Source of the DNA: Nitrososphaerota archaeon
Lineage (GTDB): Archaea; Thermoproteota; Nitrososphaeria; Nitrososphaerales; Gagatemarchaeaceae
NCBI GenBank assembly: GCA_027887045.1
Contig: JAPCJH010000001.1
Location: forward strand, 62,001 to 126,000
Direction of reading: 5' to 3'
Length of the DNA stretch: 64,000 nt
A model generated the notes under the pieces. It was not told where the DNA came from, searched no databases, and was given only the letters and a program-made list of their open reading frames with translations. The position numbers and the translations under genes were made by a program. Below, one piece after another: positions 1 through 9,754 of the stretch. Positions within the stretch are counted from its first letter, which is position 1, and every line of letters begins with the position of its first letter.

Positions 1-1785
1 CACCGTTCTCCAAGTTCCGTCGGCAATGAGGAAACCCGCATTGACGACTGCCTGAGGCAAAGGAGAAGCAGCCCCTGAGGGGCACCTAGCATTCGTTGTC
101 GACGTTCCGATGAGGGGAAACAGCAGTGTCTGGTCTGTCTTCCCGCTAAACGTGTGGTCCAGGTCAATCGCAGCGAATAACGACTGCGCTGCGGTACTTC
201 CTACCCCCGCGAAGTTTGCCCTGTACCGAAGAAGAAACTTCGGCGAGTTGTCCCCGAACACAACTTGTCGCGGAGACGTGAGATTCGAGGTTCCCGAGCT
301 CAGAGTATTCAAAGAGCTTACACCCGCTCTGCCGATGTATTGCGAGTCAGAGACGGACCAGAATGAACCTGAAGCCCCTGCCGTGGCGTTTCCCTTCGTC
401 TGGGCGCCCTCTATCCAGCCCCCTCCCGCCGAAGGGGCAAAACCTAGTGCCGGCAGGTAAGAGCTGAGAGTACCCGTGAACGTCGCTGAATCGGGAATCC
501 ACGACCCGCCAGCAATCCTGAATGGATATGAGAGCCCGCCGGCTGGCATGGAGACGTTGTGCAGGGCGACGTCGTTGTGCCAGAATAGCTCCGCTTTCGG
601 CAATAAAGTGGGAACCGTCTCCTCCGCCCCCACGGTGAACGTCGGTGAAAAGTGGACGGCTTGGAGCTTGCCCAGAAGGGAACTCGAGCTGGACGAAACC
701 GTCCAAAGCGTCCGGAATTCCGTCGAGGCACCTGGTTGAAGGCTTCCGAGGTCCCACGAGAGGGCCCCGGCCACCTGACCGAATCCGGTCACCTGCGAAC
801 CGAAGGTGTTGACTCGGGTCTCGTTCAGAACACGACCGCTGAGCCCAACGTCGTAGCCGTTGGGTTTCAAGCTGCCTTCGTATCCTACGAAGGCGCCTCC
901 CACAGAGGTGATTAGGGCTCCGCTCGCCGTGTCAACTTGGGTTACAGCTGGAGAAAGCCCCGCAAGTTGCGAAGCGTTGAGCAACTCAGTCAAGTGAACG
1001 TGATCGAGTACAGATTGGCCGGAGTTCTGCAGAAGGTTAACCGTGAGAATTCCTCCGTCGGAAAGAACTGAGATCCGATTAAGCCGGATGTTCGGACTGA
1101 CCGAGGTCGAAGCAGCCGCCGTTAAGGTCGAGGAGAGGTTTGCGACTTCCCGCCAAGTCGAAAGCTGCAAAAGGGGAGCCCTGGATACCTCGATCGTGCC
1201 GTAGTCCCCGGAGGCTGCGCCGGCGTACGAAATCTTCGGTAGAACTGATTCGATGTATGTGTTCCCATAGGATAGTTCATAGGCTGTGGAACCAGGTCTC
1301 ACGGATAACTGGCTTATCGAATGCAATCCAGCGCTGACCACGGGGATTGCGGGCTGAGCGCGGTAGGTTTGGGCTTTCGCAAGGGCGTTGCCGTAGTATA
1401 GCTCGAAGCTCGTGCTGGAGCTGGCAGGAAGGCTGGTCACGACCATGAGCAAGGCTGACTGAACGAAACCCTGGGACCTAATTTCATCAATGACGAAGAG
1501 AGCGGCCTCTGTTCCGTTGGCGTTGAAGAATCGCAGTTCCGTACTCGCGTCTACAAGATGGGTCGGGGGAAAATTCAGGTTGATGAAGAAAGGTTGGTTC
1601 ACCAGGGGCTGCGCCGACGGATTGGACAAGGTCAGACTCCTTCTGAAGGAGTAGTCCGTGTCCCACCATCCGCTCGCGCCTAGGGAGGCCTGGGGGGCGC
1701 TCGTGGCTATGTTCGGATTCGATAGTACGAGCAGGCAGAGGATTGCGAGTACGACCAGATTTCTTCGTGCGAGCAAGGTTGTCAA
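1..1785 (-). CDS. Secreted DUF2341-domain surface protein, 3' end missing
   Basis: An open frame of 595 codons runs from a TTG at 1785 off the left edge without a stop; I checked the frame codon by codon. The N-terminus has basic residues then a hydrophobic stretch (VVLAILCLLVLS), a signal peptide or anchor. Residues about 38-140 start with WWDTDYSFRRSLTLSNPS and end with FELYYGN, the layout of DUF2341 domains found in secreted carbohydrate- or surface-associated proteins. The rest is Ser/Thr/Gly-rich and predicted beta-rich, suiting an extracellular protein. It starts just after the stop of the 1787-3316 gene and so lies last, within the window, in a four-gene minus-strand unit. A TTG nine bases inside is an alternative start. 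Substrate or partner cannot be told. Confidence 0.75.
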   Translation of the reverse strand, partial: MTTLLARRNLVVLAILCLLVLSNPNIATSAPQASLGASGWWDTDYSFRRSLTLSNPSAQPLVNQPFFINLNFPPTHLVDASTELRFFNANGTEAALFVIDEIRSQGFVQSALLMVVTSLPASSSTSFELYYGNALAKAQTYRAQPAIPVVSAGLHSISQLSVRPGSTAYELSYGNTYIESVLPKISYAGAASGDYGTIEVSRAPLLQLSTWREVANLSSTLTAAASTSVSPNIRLNRISVLSDGGILTVNLLQNSGQSVLDHVHLTELLNASQLAGLSPAVTQVDTASGALITSVGGAFVGYEGSLKPNGYDVGLSGRVLNETRVNTFGSQVTGFGQVAGALSWDLGSLQPGASTEFRTLWTVSSSSSSLLGKLQAVHFSPTFTVGAEETVPTLLPKAELFWHNDVALHNVSMPAGGLSYPFRIAGGSWIPDSATFTGTLSSYLPALGFAPSAGGGWIEGAQTKGNATAGASGSFWSVSDSQYIGRAGVSSLNTLSSGTSNLTSPRQVVFGDNSPKFLLRYRANFAGVGSTAAQSLFAAIDLDHTFSGKTDQTLLFPLIGTSTTNARCPSGAASPLPQAVVNAGFLIADGTWRTV

Positions 1786-1786
1786 T

Positions 1787-3316
1787 TTAGATCACCGTGG
1801 AGTACCAGAACATGCTCGGAATCCCTCCTCGAACCCTTACTCGTTGTTCCACGAGTCCCAGGGCGGCAAACCGTCTGAGAATGACAAGGAAAACGTTCCA
1901 GTTCCCTACACCGTGCGTTTCTCCGACTGTTTCGAGAAGTTCTGAGCCGGTGTGTGGTCCCTTAACGGTAGATAGGGAAGCGAGAATGGAAAATTGTCCG
2001 GGACTCAACCCCCAAGTGTTCTCGATCCTCTTGAGAGTCCGTATTTCGCGGACCCGGACCGCAGCCATCACGGCCCCTAACGCTACGATGACAGCGCCGG
2101 TTTCCACGTAGGGGGTGTAAACGGACGGAAAAGTCAGGAAGAACTGGAAGACCGGCACGAAATATTGGGCGTCAGCAACTCTTTGCGCTATCAGTTGCAC
2201 GACATCCCGCGAGAATGCCCCTTGGTTTGCGGCGAAGGTCGAGTTCCCCTCCCCCGCATAAGTGGTCACGAAAAGGTGGTCGGCCGTGCCGTTTTCCAGT
2301 GCGAGGGTGTTCGTTGTGTCAGAAAATCCGATGTAAGATCGATTTCCTGACACCCACGTAAGCGCGGAGGACGTTTGATTTGTCGATGGCGAAGACGGTG
2401 CGACCGGGCTGATTTTCGAGATGATTAGTGCGACCATCTCCTCCGAGGGACGGAACGGACTTGTTACCATCCAGAGGTTCACAGCTTTTCCACCGCCTAC
2501 TAGGACGAATGAGTAGATGCTGACATATTGCGTGATGGTCCTATGGGTCATGTTGTGGAGAGCCCATGTTGAGCTAGTCGGAAGGAGGGCTTCTGACTGG
2601 GCCCCACTGAAACCCGAATGGACGTAAATCACCCCAGTTGAAGAGACGCTGATGTAGGGAACCGAGAAGGCCGACAGCACGATCAAAGCTAATGAGAGCG
2701 CTGCTGCTTTGCCTAACTTCGATCGGCTCAAGCCAGCTACCCGTGTAGAGAGATTTCGTCCGCAGTAGGAGCAGAAATCATCGCCCGCTCGCCTGTAAGA
2801 AGGACAGTTGTCGCATGCTGGCACTGTGAGTCCCCTGCGACCCCAGAGTCCGGCTATGTAGAGCAGAAGAAGGGAAATGGCCAGCCCCTCAGGAAGGAAG
2901 GCTGTGGGATCAGTGAAATAGAGTGGGGAAACCAGCGCGGTCAGTGGCAGGGCCGAAAACGCCAGGGGCACGACTTGGCCCCGTCCTCCCACAAATACGA
3001 CGAACCCGAAATAAAACAAAGTGAGGGCGATCCAATGAAGGCCGGCGCTGGCGAGATAAGATCCAACAACGTAGACAGTAAGAGAGCCGAGCAGAGCTAG
3101 TGCCCCGAGAGCCGAAGGCTTCTTGTTTAAGAGTGGTCTGAGACGGACCGCACCGTAGCCGAGCGATAAGACGGCCAAGAACAATAATGAAATCAAGGGC
3201 AATGGCGAGTTGAGGACGACGCGCAAAAGTGATGCCGAATCCCGCCAGCCAAGTGCGAAGAGCACAGGCAGAGGAGCAGATAGAATGAGTAGCTGGAGGC
3301 GGTTCTCGCTGACCAA
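1787..3316 (-). CDS. Membrane protein with zinc ribbon and C-terminal winged helix
   Basis: I do not recognise a named family for these 509 residues. Five or six membrane segments fill residues 5-165. A zinc ribbon follows at about 169-190 (CDNC, then CSYCGRNL), then a membrane helix near 203-222, an outside domain of about 180 residues, a last membrane helix near 405-425 and a cytoplasmic C-terminus that looks like a winged helix (TLKRIENTWGLSPGQFSIL, ending with a wing GLVEQRVRVRGG). A membrane-bound one-component regulator that senses something outside is a reasonable inference. It starts with TTG, 12 bases after the upstream gene, and is followed at once by the DUF2341 gene. Confidence 0.7.
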   Translation of the reverse strand: MVSENRLQLLILSAPLPVLFALGWRDSASLLRVVLNSPLPLISLLFLAVLSLGYGAVRLRPLLNKKPSALGALALLGSLTVYVVGSYLASAGLHWIALTLFYFGFVVFVGGRGQVVPLAFSALPLTALVSPLYFTDPTAFLPEGLAISLLLLYIAGLWGRRGLTVPACDNCPSYRRAGDDFCSYCGRNLSTRVAGLSRSKLGKAAALSLALIVLSAFSVPYISVSSTGVIYVHSGFSGAQSEALLPTSSTWALHNMTHRTITQYVSIYSFVLVGGGKAVNLWMVTSPFRPSEEMVALIISKISPVAPSSPSTNQTSSALTWVSGNRSYIGFSDTTNTLALENGTADHLFVTTYAGEGNSTFAANQGAFSRDVVQLIAQRVADAQYFVPVFQFFLTFPSVYTPYVETGAVIVALGAVMAAVRVREIRTLKRIENTWGLSPGQFSILASLSTVKGPHTGSELLETVGETHGVGNWNVFLVILRRFAALGLVEQRVRVRGGIPSMFWYSTVI

Positions 3317-3328
3317 GATTTGATTCGC

Positions 3329-4060
3329 CTAGATCCCAACAGAATGCTTTGACGTAGCCGTCTGGGTGTGGGGGTCGTAAGAGCAACCAAGGTGACTGAC
3401 CGGCTCCCCCGTCGAACTGGCCAGCGCCTGAGCGAAGGAGGCCACAAGGGGGCACCCCATCGTCGGGCATACGTTCTTTGTCATGAATTCGTTCACGCAG
3501 AGGGCCCGGACGAAAGGCTTGGTTATCGTGGTCTCAACATCGGGCCCCACGCGGACCATTCTCATGCGTTCCGCCAGGCCAAGGCCGTCCACGATGGTTC
3601 TCGGGAGCCAGAGCGTCACGAAGTCCTCACCTTTCCCGGACATTGGACCAAGCTCTCTTTCGTATGTCTCAAAGAGCCCTTGGCCGATTGGAGTAATCTT
3701 TGCTGACGTGCCATCGGCGGTTCTCTTCTCGAAGCTCATGTAAATTCCATCTTCGAGCGGTTCGTACGTGACGGCGCCTCCAAACCCAGCTTTCTGGAGA
3801 AGCTCCGCGGAGATTTTCATCAGCCCTAGGAGGCTCATCGACGAAGGGTACAGCCGAACTCGGGGCTCGACCTCGTAGGCGAGCAGGACAGCCCCGACTG
3901 AGAAAGAGGCTATTGAAGCGATCTCCAGGACGAAATCATTTGTGACGTAAGACACCACGAACAATACACTGCTCAATATGACGAGGGAGACACCTGCCCC
4001 CCGCGAACGGTTTGACCTGGCCCGCCAGATCCGGAGCCTCATTTTTTCGATGTCGCTCAA
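3329..4060 (-). CDS. Membrane-anchored cysteine-containing protein, unknown function
   Basis: The 243-residue product has a basic N-terminus, two hydrophobic helices at about 22-62, and a cytoplasmic domain of about 180 residues. The end of the domain holds several cysteines (ALCVNEF, KNVCPTMGCPL, HLGCSYDP) that could bind metal. I cannot name the family. It lies 17 bases after the repeat protein gene and 12 before the zinc-ribbon membrane protein, so it is probably co-transcribed and linked with surface functions. Confidence 0.65.
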   Translation of the reverse strand: MSDIEKMRLRIWRARSNRSRGAGVSLVILSSVLFVVSYVTNDFVLEIASIASFSVGAVLLAYEVEPRVRLYPSSMSLLGLMKISAELLQKAGFGGAVTYEPLEDGIYMSFEKRTADGTSAKITPIGQGLFETYERELGPMSGKGEDFVTLWLPRTIVDGLGLAERMRMVRVGPDVETTITKPFVRALCVNEFMTKNVCPTMGCPLVASFAQALASSTGEPVSHLGCSYDPHTQTATSKHSVGI

Positions 4061-4077
4061 ACCTTAATCTCAGCTTC

Positions 4078-6396
4078 TCAATGAGCGGGCGCAAATGCTT
4101 TTCGTGGCAGGAGACCAGTGAGTTTCCGAACCGGATTCCCTAAAGGTAACCTTCGTCTAAGGACAATTAGTAGGACCACGGCAATTATTATCGTCACTAC
4201 GAGTCCTACGATAACTGCCCTAAGGGTGTAGTTAATGCTGTACGAGGCGTAGATCCCGACGGGTCCTTGGACCGTGACGGTGAGCGGGCTGGCTGTGCCG
4301 TAGTCGCCTCCCTTCCAGCCATCGAAGGTGATGAGCGGGGATGAGGACGATGCGCTGACGGTCACGAGGGTTCCCACCGGGACATAAGTCTGCAGGGTCT
4401 TTCCGTCTAGCTTGCCGGTTTGGGAACCAATTGCATAAGACAATGAGCCGGATGACGAAGGGCTCAGAAATACCGATGCGTAGAAACGAGCCCTTTCTGT
4501 GTAGGGGCCGCTAACTGCGCGCGAGACGTTCGAGTCTGGGCCGGTGAAAGACCCCTGTCCAGTTCCATTCCATCCGACGAACTTCCACCCCTGATTGGTG
4601 AAAACCGAGAGTTGTGCCGACGAACCGGCGTCGACCCAACTGTTCGGGTCCGTCTTGCCTCCCTGAACGGGGTCGGCGACAAAGGTCACGAGGTATTGAT
4701 GTTGGTATGGTACGGAGAATGAAGAGGACTTCGAGACGATGCCGTTTGAAGGCCCGCTCGGCACCCACCTCTCCTGCTGTGAAGTAGTACCCAATGGGCT
4801 GGCAGCCGTCCATGCACTGTTCGAGTCAAGCCAGAACGCCGTTGACTGCACTGAGAGTTGCTTGACAACGGAAACGCCGGAGCTCGAGAAGCTCACGGAT
4901 GGTGTTGGACCCCCTGCCCTGTCGACCTCTGTGTAGTTGAACGAAACCGAGAACTGGTGGTAATAGGGAACCTGAACATTCAGGGGTGTCGTGATCAGAG
5001 GAACGGCTACATTCGTCGACCATCTTTCGGTGGTGGTCGAACCTTGAAGCGGGTTCGTGATGGTTATCGAGGTGCCGTTGTCAGCCCACGAAGAGAGAAC
5101 GTTGCCGTGGAGGAGGACGCTGACTGGGCTGCCAAAGGCCTTGTAGAGAAGAGTGGGTGCGGTCGGGCTCCCTCCCCCCACGATATTATAGCCAACTACC
5201 AGCGAGTACTGATGATAGTAGGTCGTCTGGAACGCGGCTGGCGCCAGCACGACTGCCGAGTTCGGAGTTAGAGACGTCCACCTTTCTCCAAAGGTGGGCT
5301 CGATCAGCTGCGGGGCGTTGTAGCTTGTCCCCGCGTCCAACCAAAAGCCTTGGGGAGTGGAAGTGAGCCCATAGGTGACGGGCTGATTCGCCGAGATACC
5401 CGTTAGGGAAATGGTCGTTGGACTCGTCCCCCCGACGATCTTGTAGGAGGCGGTGATGGAGTATTGATGATAGTAGGTGATCGGGAGCACGACGGACGAC
5501 GTCATGATTCCGCTGGAACTGGACCCCGCCAGCCATCTCTCGCCTAGGTCGGATGAGGCTATCGGGTTCGTCGACGAGTAGGCCGCTCCTTCGTCGATCC
5601 AGATTTGCGTCGGCGTTCCCGTGAGCGGAATCAGAGAAGCCCGACCAAAAGTGACGAAGCGGAAGGAGGGTGGAAGAAGTGTCCCTCCGCCGCTGATCGA
5701 GTAGCTTATCGTGGCCGAATACTGGTGGAAATAAATGGTCATGAATTCCCGCGAGGCGTTTACGGACCCTGAGAATGTCCCGGCTGCCCACCGCCCAGAG
5801 GCGAAGACCAGGTCAGTTTGAGGATATGAAACGGTTGTTCCCGCGTCTGCCCATCCCACCCAGACCGCGGTCTGGGCCTGAGCGACGCCGAACGCAGTGT
5901 AGGAGACGATAGGGGGGTTGAACCCAGCTGAACTGCCGACGACGGAATACTGAAACGTGACGAGATATTGGTGATAGTAAGAGAAGTTGGTTCCTGATCC
6001 CTCAGTCGCAGTCCCCCAGGTCTGCATGCTCGTCTGCCAAATCTCTGATGGTGTACTACCACCGAGGGCGGCGGTTACATTCCAAACCGTGTCTGATTCC
6101 ATTGTGTACTCGGTCGGGGTGGTCGACATCGTCCAGGTCAGGACCTTCCCAAAGTAGAAGTACTTCAGAATAGGAGGAACGTAATTGCTACCGCCACCGA
6201 TTACCTTGTATCCAATCCTGACGTTAACGGGAACATGGGGAGGGGGCGGAGGAGGGAGAGGCGGGGCAAGGGTGGGCGAGGGATTGAAATTATTAGCGGG
6301 TGGGACTTGGGCCGCCTGGGAGGACGGTGAGAATGCTATGGCTGATAGCACCGCTAACAACCCGATTAGCAACACCGATACTATCGTAACGGACAT
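4078..6396 (-). CDS. Cell-surface protein built of YHQY repeats, C-terminal anchor
   Basis: 772 residues. A signal peptide (LLIGLLAVLSAIAFS) is followed by a proline-rich stretch (PPLPPPPPPHVP) and about six repeats of 80-100 residues. Each repeat has a YYHQY or similar motif starting a beta-rich unit with GGGSP-like turns, an FG step and an ERW motif. The last part resembles a bacterial-type repeat (GWKFVGWNGTG). A membrane helix (IVGLVVTIIIAVVLLIVL) with a basic tail anchors the C-terminus. Such repeat proteins are common on archaeal cell surfaces; a binding or S-layer-associated role is inference. First gene of the 6396-1 unit, 48 bases after the epimerase gene. Confidence 0.75.
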   Translation of the reverse strand: MSVTIVSVLLIGLLAVLSAIAFSPSSQAAQVPPANNFNPSPTLAPPLPPPPPPHVPVNVRIGYKVIGGGSNYVPPILKYFYFGKVLTWTMSTTPTEYTMESDTVWNVTAALGGSTPSEIWQTSMQTWGTATEGSGTNFSYYHQYLVTFQYSVVGSSAGFNPPIVSYTAFGVAQAQTAVWVGWADAGTTVSYPQTDLVFASGRWAAGTFSGSVNASREFMTIYFHQYSATISYSISGGGTLLPPSFRFVTFGRASLIPLTGTPTQIWIDEGAAYSSTNPIASSDLGERWLAGSSSSGIMTSSVVLPITYYHQYSITASYKIVGGTSPTTISLTGISANQPVTYGLTSTPQGFWLDAGTSYNAPQLIEPTFGERWTSLTPNSAVVLAPAAFQTTYYHQYSLVVGYNIVGGGSPTAPTLLYKAFGSPVSVLLHGNVLSSWADNGTSITITNPLQGSTTTERWSTNVAVPLITTPLNVQVPYYHQFSVSFNYTEVDRAGGPTPSVSFSSSGVSVVKQLSVQSTAFWLDSNSAWTAASPLGTTSQQERWVPSGPSNGIVSKSSSFSVPYQHQYLVTFVADPVQGGKTDPNSWVDAGSSAQLSVFTNQGWKFVGWNGTGQGSFTGPDSNVSRAVSGPYTERARFYASVFLSPSSSGSLSYAIGSQTGKLDGKTLQTYVPVGTLVTVSASSSSPLITFDGWKGGDYGTASPLTVTVQGPVGIYASYSINYTLRAVIVGLVVTIIIAVVLLIVLRRRLPLGNPVRKLTGLLPRKAFAPAH

Positions 6397-6444
6397 CTTT
6401 GATGAGTTACGAAGGGCAGCTGGGAGAGCCGTTGAGCCTCGACC

Positions 6445-7410
6445 TCAGGAGTTCCTTGTCTGAATCGTCGTAGAGACGTACCAGTCTAGGTACTTCTCTA
6501 GCCCCTCCTCGAACGGGACCCTTGGTCTCCATCCCAGCATCTCGAAGGCCTTCGAGTTAGAGCAGAGCGTCCTCGGAAAGTCACCCTTGTACCCATCGAC
6601 AAATTCAGGCACGATATTCTTGCCCAATCGCTCTGCTACCTTCCGGGCTACGAAGGAGATCGGGAAATCTTTCCCGTATCCCACGTTGATGACCTCGCCG
6701 TCCACATCGCTCGTCGCACCCAGACAGGTGGCCGAAACGGCGTCGGACACGAAGGTGAAGTCACGTGACTGCTGGCCGTCCCCGAAGATCCGAGGCCTCT
6801 GCCCCTCTGATATGCTCCGCGCGAACGAAGAGATGACCTGGTCCGGCCTGCCCCTGGGTCCGTAGACCGAGAAGTATCTGAGGCAGAGGACCTTCAGCCC
6901 ATAAGTTCTCTGGTATGCGAGGCAGTACTTCTCCGCGGCGAGCTTTGTCGCGCCGTAGAGATTCGCGGGGGAAACTGGGTGCTCTTCGTCCATGGGGACT
7001 TTCACGGGCGTGCCGTATACCGATGACGAGGATGCGTAAACCACCTTCTGAACACCATTCTTCCTCGCGGCTTCAAGGACGTTCAGCGTCCCCGTAACAT
7101 TCGAGCTGTGCGCCTTCTCCGGATGGTCGATGCAGTACCTTACCCCAGCTTGAGCCGCCTCGTGGAATACGACTGAGGCTCCCTTCATCGCCGCGCTAAG
7201 AGCCTCGAAGTCGAGAATGTTCCCCCTGATCAGCCTAAAGTTCCGGTCATAGGCGTGGGGTCGGACGTTTTCCTCCTTCCCCGGATAGAAGTCGTCGAAG
7301 CTGTCGAACACGGTGACCTGGCTCGGAACGCGGAGTAGAACGTCAACAAGGGTCGAACCTATGAACCCTGCCCCTCCGGTTACCAATATCTTCTCCCCCG
7401 TTATTTCCAT
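6445..7410 (-). CDS. NAD-dependent nucleotide-sugar epimerase/dehydratase
   Basis: A 321-residue extended SDR enzyme. The NAD site GGAGFIGS is at residues 13-20, the catalytic SSSVYG and YGATK (Tyr, Lys) motifs are near 130-160, and RYFSVYGPRGRPD follows. These place it with UDP-glucose 4-epimerase and related UDP-sugar epimerases; the exact sugar is not decided by the motifs. Its start overlaps the end of the upstream glycosyltransferase gene by 10 bases, so it is translated with the glycan cluster and probably supplies an activated sugar to it. Confidence 0.9.
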   Translation of the reverse strand: MEITGEKILVTGGAGFIGSTLVDVLLRVPSQVTVFDSFDDFYPGKEENVRPHAYDRNFRLIRGNILDFEALSAAMKGASVVFHEAAQAGVRYCIDHPEKAHSSNVTGTLNVLEAARKNGVQKVVYASSSSVYGTPVKVPMDEEHPVSPANLYGATKLAAEKYCLAYQRTYGLKVLCLRYFSVYGPRGRPDQVISSFARSISEGQRPRIFGDGQQSRDFTFVSDAVSATCLGATSDVDGEVINVGYGKDFPISFVARKVAERLGKNIVPEFVDGYKGDFPRTLCSNSKAFEMLGWRPRVPFEEGLEKYLDWYVSTTIQTRNS

Positions 7411-8582
7411 CGAATCAAACCCTGTGTCAACCCGTCGTACGCGTCTGAAATGTTCTTCGCGAGTTTCCCAAACGTAAATCTTTGAGCACGGGCCTTGCCT
7501 GAGTTTCCCATCTCTTCAGCCAGCGCGGGGTTCTCAATCAACTTCATTATCGAATAAGCCAGAGCCTCTGGGTCTCCGTACTCGCAGAGTATACCGCAGC
7601 TCCCGTAGCCTACCTCATAGGGGAGTCCTCCCACGTTTGTTACAACAACCGGCTTCCCCTGGGCCATCGCTTTCATCACAGCTTGACTGAAACCTTCGAA
7701 GCTGCTGGGCATAATGAAGACGTCACATGCCGCCAGTGCCTCCATCTGGCTCTCTTCCGTCGTCATGGGAGGAGCGAGCCTGAGGTTATTGTCTATCCCG
7801 AGAGCCCGTGACCTCGCGAGAATCGCGGTCGAGATTCCTGTGTAGTCTGGGCCTATGAGGACGAGTTGCGCGGTGGGGTATCGCTCGCAGATCAACTTCA
7901 TCGCTTCGACGGCGTGCTGGACCCCCTTTTGTTCGCTGAGACGGCCAAGGTACATGATCAGGGGCCCCTCTATGTCGTAGCGCTTCCTGAACCCGTTCCC
8001 GTCCCGTGGTTGGAGGCACTCCTCGGGCACGCCCGATGGCTCGAGCCTGATTCTCTCGTCGGGGAGCTTCATTGACCTGAGCCACGCGTTCAAGGCGGGG
8101 TACCTGATCATGACAAGATCGCACCTGCGGAGGAGGTTCGGGGAGACAACTGCATCGTAAACTCGAAACAGTCCCCCTTGGAGCGGACCATAATCTGAAT
8201 GGGTCTCGAAGGGACCGTACGTCGTGAGGACGATTGGGACGTGGATGGCCTTCGCGGCGAGTAACGCCAGGATTGCGTACGAGTCGTGGCTGTATACGTG
8301 TATGATATCCAGAGAGCTCTTCATCAGCTCGCCAAGGAGATCTGGCCAGATCTTCAAACGATAGCTGATGTCAATCGGGACGCTCAGCCTGTGCACTTTT
8401 ATCCCATCGATTTCTTCCGCGGGCAATTCCATTTTTCTTCCGAGCACCGAATTGGGCGTATAGACGTGGACATCATGACCGAGCTTCGCCAGTTCGCGTC
8501 CTATGCCGAGAACGTAAGCTTCTACTCCGCCTATCATCGGATAGAATGATGGGGAGACGATCGCGACGGAGCTCTGCCTCAT
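7401..8582 (-). CDS. Family 4 glycosyltransferase
   Basis: 393 residues from an ATG at 8582, which overlaps the TGA of the gene before it (ATGA, 8579-8582). That overlap decides the start over an upstream ATG at 8639. The N-terminal domain starts MRQSSVAIVSPSFYPMIGG, the GT4 glycine loop. The C-terminal Rossmann domain has YLGRLSEQKGV and the donor-binding EGFSQAVMKAMAQGKPVV motif with the E-x7-E pair. It should move a sugar from a nucleotide donor to a lipid-linked or polysaccharide acceptor in the cytoplasm. Donor and acceptor are unknown. Confidence 0.92.
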   Translation of the reverse strand: MRQSSVAIVSPSFYPMIGGVEAYVLGIGRELAKLGHDVHVYTPNSVLGRKMELPAEEIDGIKVHRLSVPIDISYRLKIWPDLLGELMKSSLDIIHVYSHDSYAILALLAAKAIHVPIVLTTYGPFETHSDYGPLQGGLFRVYDAVVSPNLLRRCDLVMIRYPALNAWLRSMKLPDERIRLEPSGVPEECLQPRDGNGFRKRYDIEGPLIMYLGRLSEQKGVQHAVEAMKLICERYPTAQLVLIGPDYTGISTAILARSRALGIDNNLRLAPPMTTEESQMEALAACDVFIMPSSFEGFSQAVMKAMAQGKPVVVTNVGGLPYEVGYGSCGILCEYGDPEALAYSIMKLIENPALAEEMGNSGKARAQRFTFGKLAKNISDAYDGLTQGLIRWK

Positions 8583-9754
8583 GATGCAGACCCCACCCCC
8601 GAGTAGACTGACTCTATTCTGTCCACGACGTTTCGCCACCTGTAACCTAAGGCTGTGACCCTAGCCTCTCTCGCGAGTCTCTCCGCGAGCGTCGTGTCGT
8701 TAAGCAATGACAGCAACGCCTCTGTGAGCCCCGCTTCATCGCCGGGTTCGACGAGCAGCCCGTTGACGTTTTCTTCAATCAGGCTTCTTGGCCCGTCGGT
8801 TCTCGTGGAGACGATCGGCTTGCCATGGGCAGCCGCCTCCAGGAGGACCAAGCCCTGCCCCTCGTAAATGCTTGGCAACACGAAGGCGGTACAGCAGTCT
8901 AGGGCAGCGAGCTTGTCCTGCTCTGAAAGCCTCCCGGTGAACGTCACGCAAGAGGACAGCCTGAGACTTCGGACGAGTCCCGTCAGAAAGTCCCGATAGG
9001 CGAGCTCCTTAGGACTGGTTGCGGGCCCGGCGATCACAAGTCTTGTGTCTGGAAGGGTTACCGATACCATGGCGAAGGCCCTCAACAAGACGTCCAACCC
9101 CTTCGTCCGGTTGATCCTCCCTAGGTAGAGAATTGCCCGTTTTCCCTCCAACTCGAACTTGGCCGTGAACTCAGAAGAGTCAACATGCTGAAAGTGTACG
9201 TCTTCCACCCCGTTCGGAATTATCGAGATCCGGCTGCTCGGCGCCCCTAGCCTGATCAGTAGGTTCGCTTCAGCCTTCGTCAGAGAAATCACTCTACCGT
9301 ATGCACGGAGGGTGAAGGGTGCTACGAGGCCGTCGTAAGCCGGGACGAGCCCCCGTGCCAAGGACGACCTCGATTCGCTTGGGTAGAAGGGGGAGTGGCT
9401 CGTGAGCACCGACCCAGCCCTTGAAAGCTTGGCGATGAGAGGCGAAAGGTCAGTGTGAGGATGCCGATACGAGTGAGCGTGAACCAGGTCGTACCCTCGT
9501 TTCAAGATCAAGGGGGCGAAGCCCGGCCAGAAGCTCCCGAACTCACCGATGCGTCCGAGGACCTTGGACCTATAGACGTCGAGCCCTACGACGGATGCAA
9601 ATGATTCGAGGGGACTGGAATCCCTTGTCGTGGCACTCGTGTAAACGTCGACATCGTGTCCCCGCTTGACCAGTTCCTTTGAGATGTTCAAAACGTGATT
9701 CTCGACCCCCCCGTCGACGGGGAAAAAGAAGGGGCAGACCTGTGCGACCTTCAA
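8579..9754 (-). CDS. Family 4 glycosyltransferase
   Basis: 391 residues. The start MKVAQVCPFFFPVDGGVENH is the acceptor-side glycine loop of GT4 enzymes. YLGRINRTKGLDVLL and EGQGLVLLEAAAHGKPIV mark the donor domain. It is paralogous to the next gene in the operon and is coupled to genes on both sides by ATGA overlaps at 9751-9754 and 8579-8582. The two enzymes probably add successive sugars in one glycan. Specificity cannot be read from the sequence. Confidence 0.92.
   Translation of the reverse strand: MKVAQVCPFFFPVDGGVENHVLNISKELVKRGHDVDVYTSATTRDSSPLESFASVVGLDVYRSKVLGRIGEFGSFWPGFAPLILKRGYDLVHAHSYRHPHTDLSPLIAKLSRAGSVLTSHSPFYPSESRSSLARGLVPAYDGLVAPFTLRAYGRVISLTKAEANLLIRLGAPSSRISIIPNGVEDVHFQHVDSSEFTAKFELEGKRAILYLGRINRTKGLDVLLRAFAMVSVTLPDTRLVIAGPATSPKELAYRDFLTGLVRSLRLSSCVTFTGRLSEQDKLAALDCCTAFVLPSIYEGQGLVLLEAAAHGKPIVSTRTDGPRSLIEENVNGLLVEPGDEAGLTEALLSLLNDTTLAERLAREARVTALGYRWRNVVDRIESVYSGVGSAS

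Noticed and set aside
110..757. Several overlapping open frames on both strands at the left edge
   Set aside because: They are shadows of the continuous minus-strand frame that runs from 1785 off the left end without a stop.
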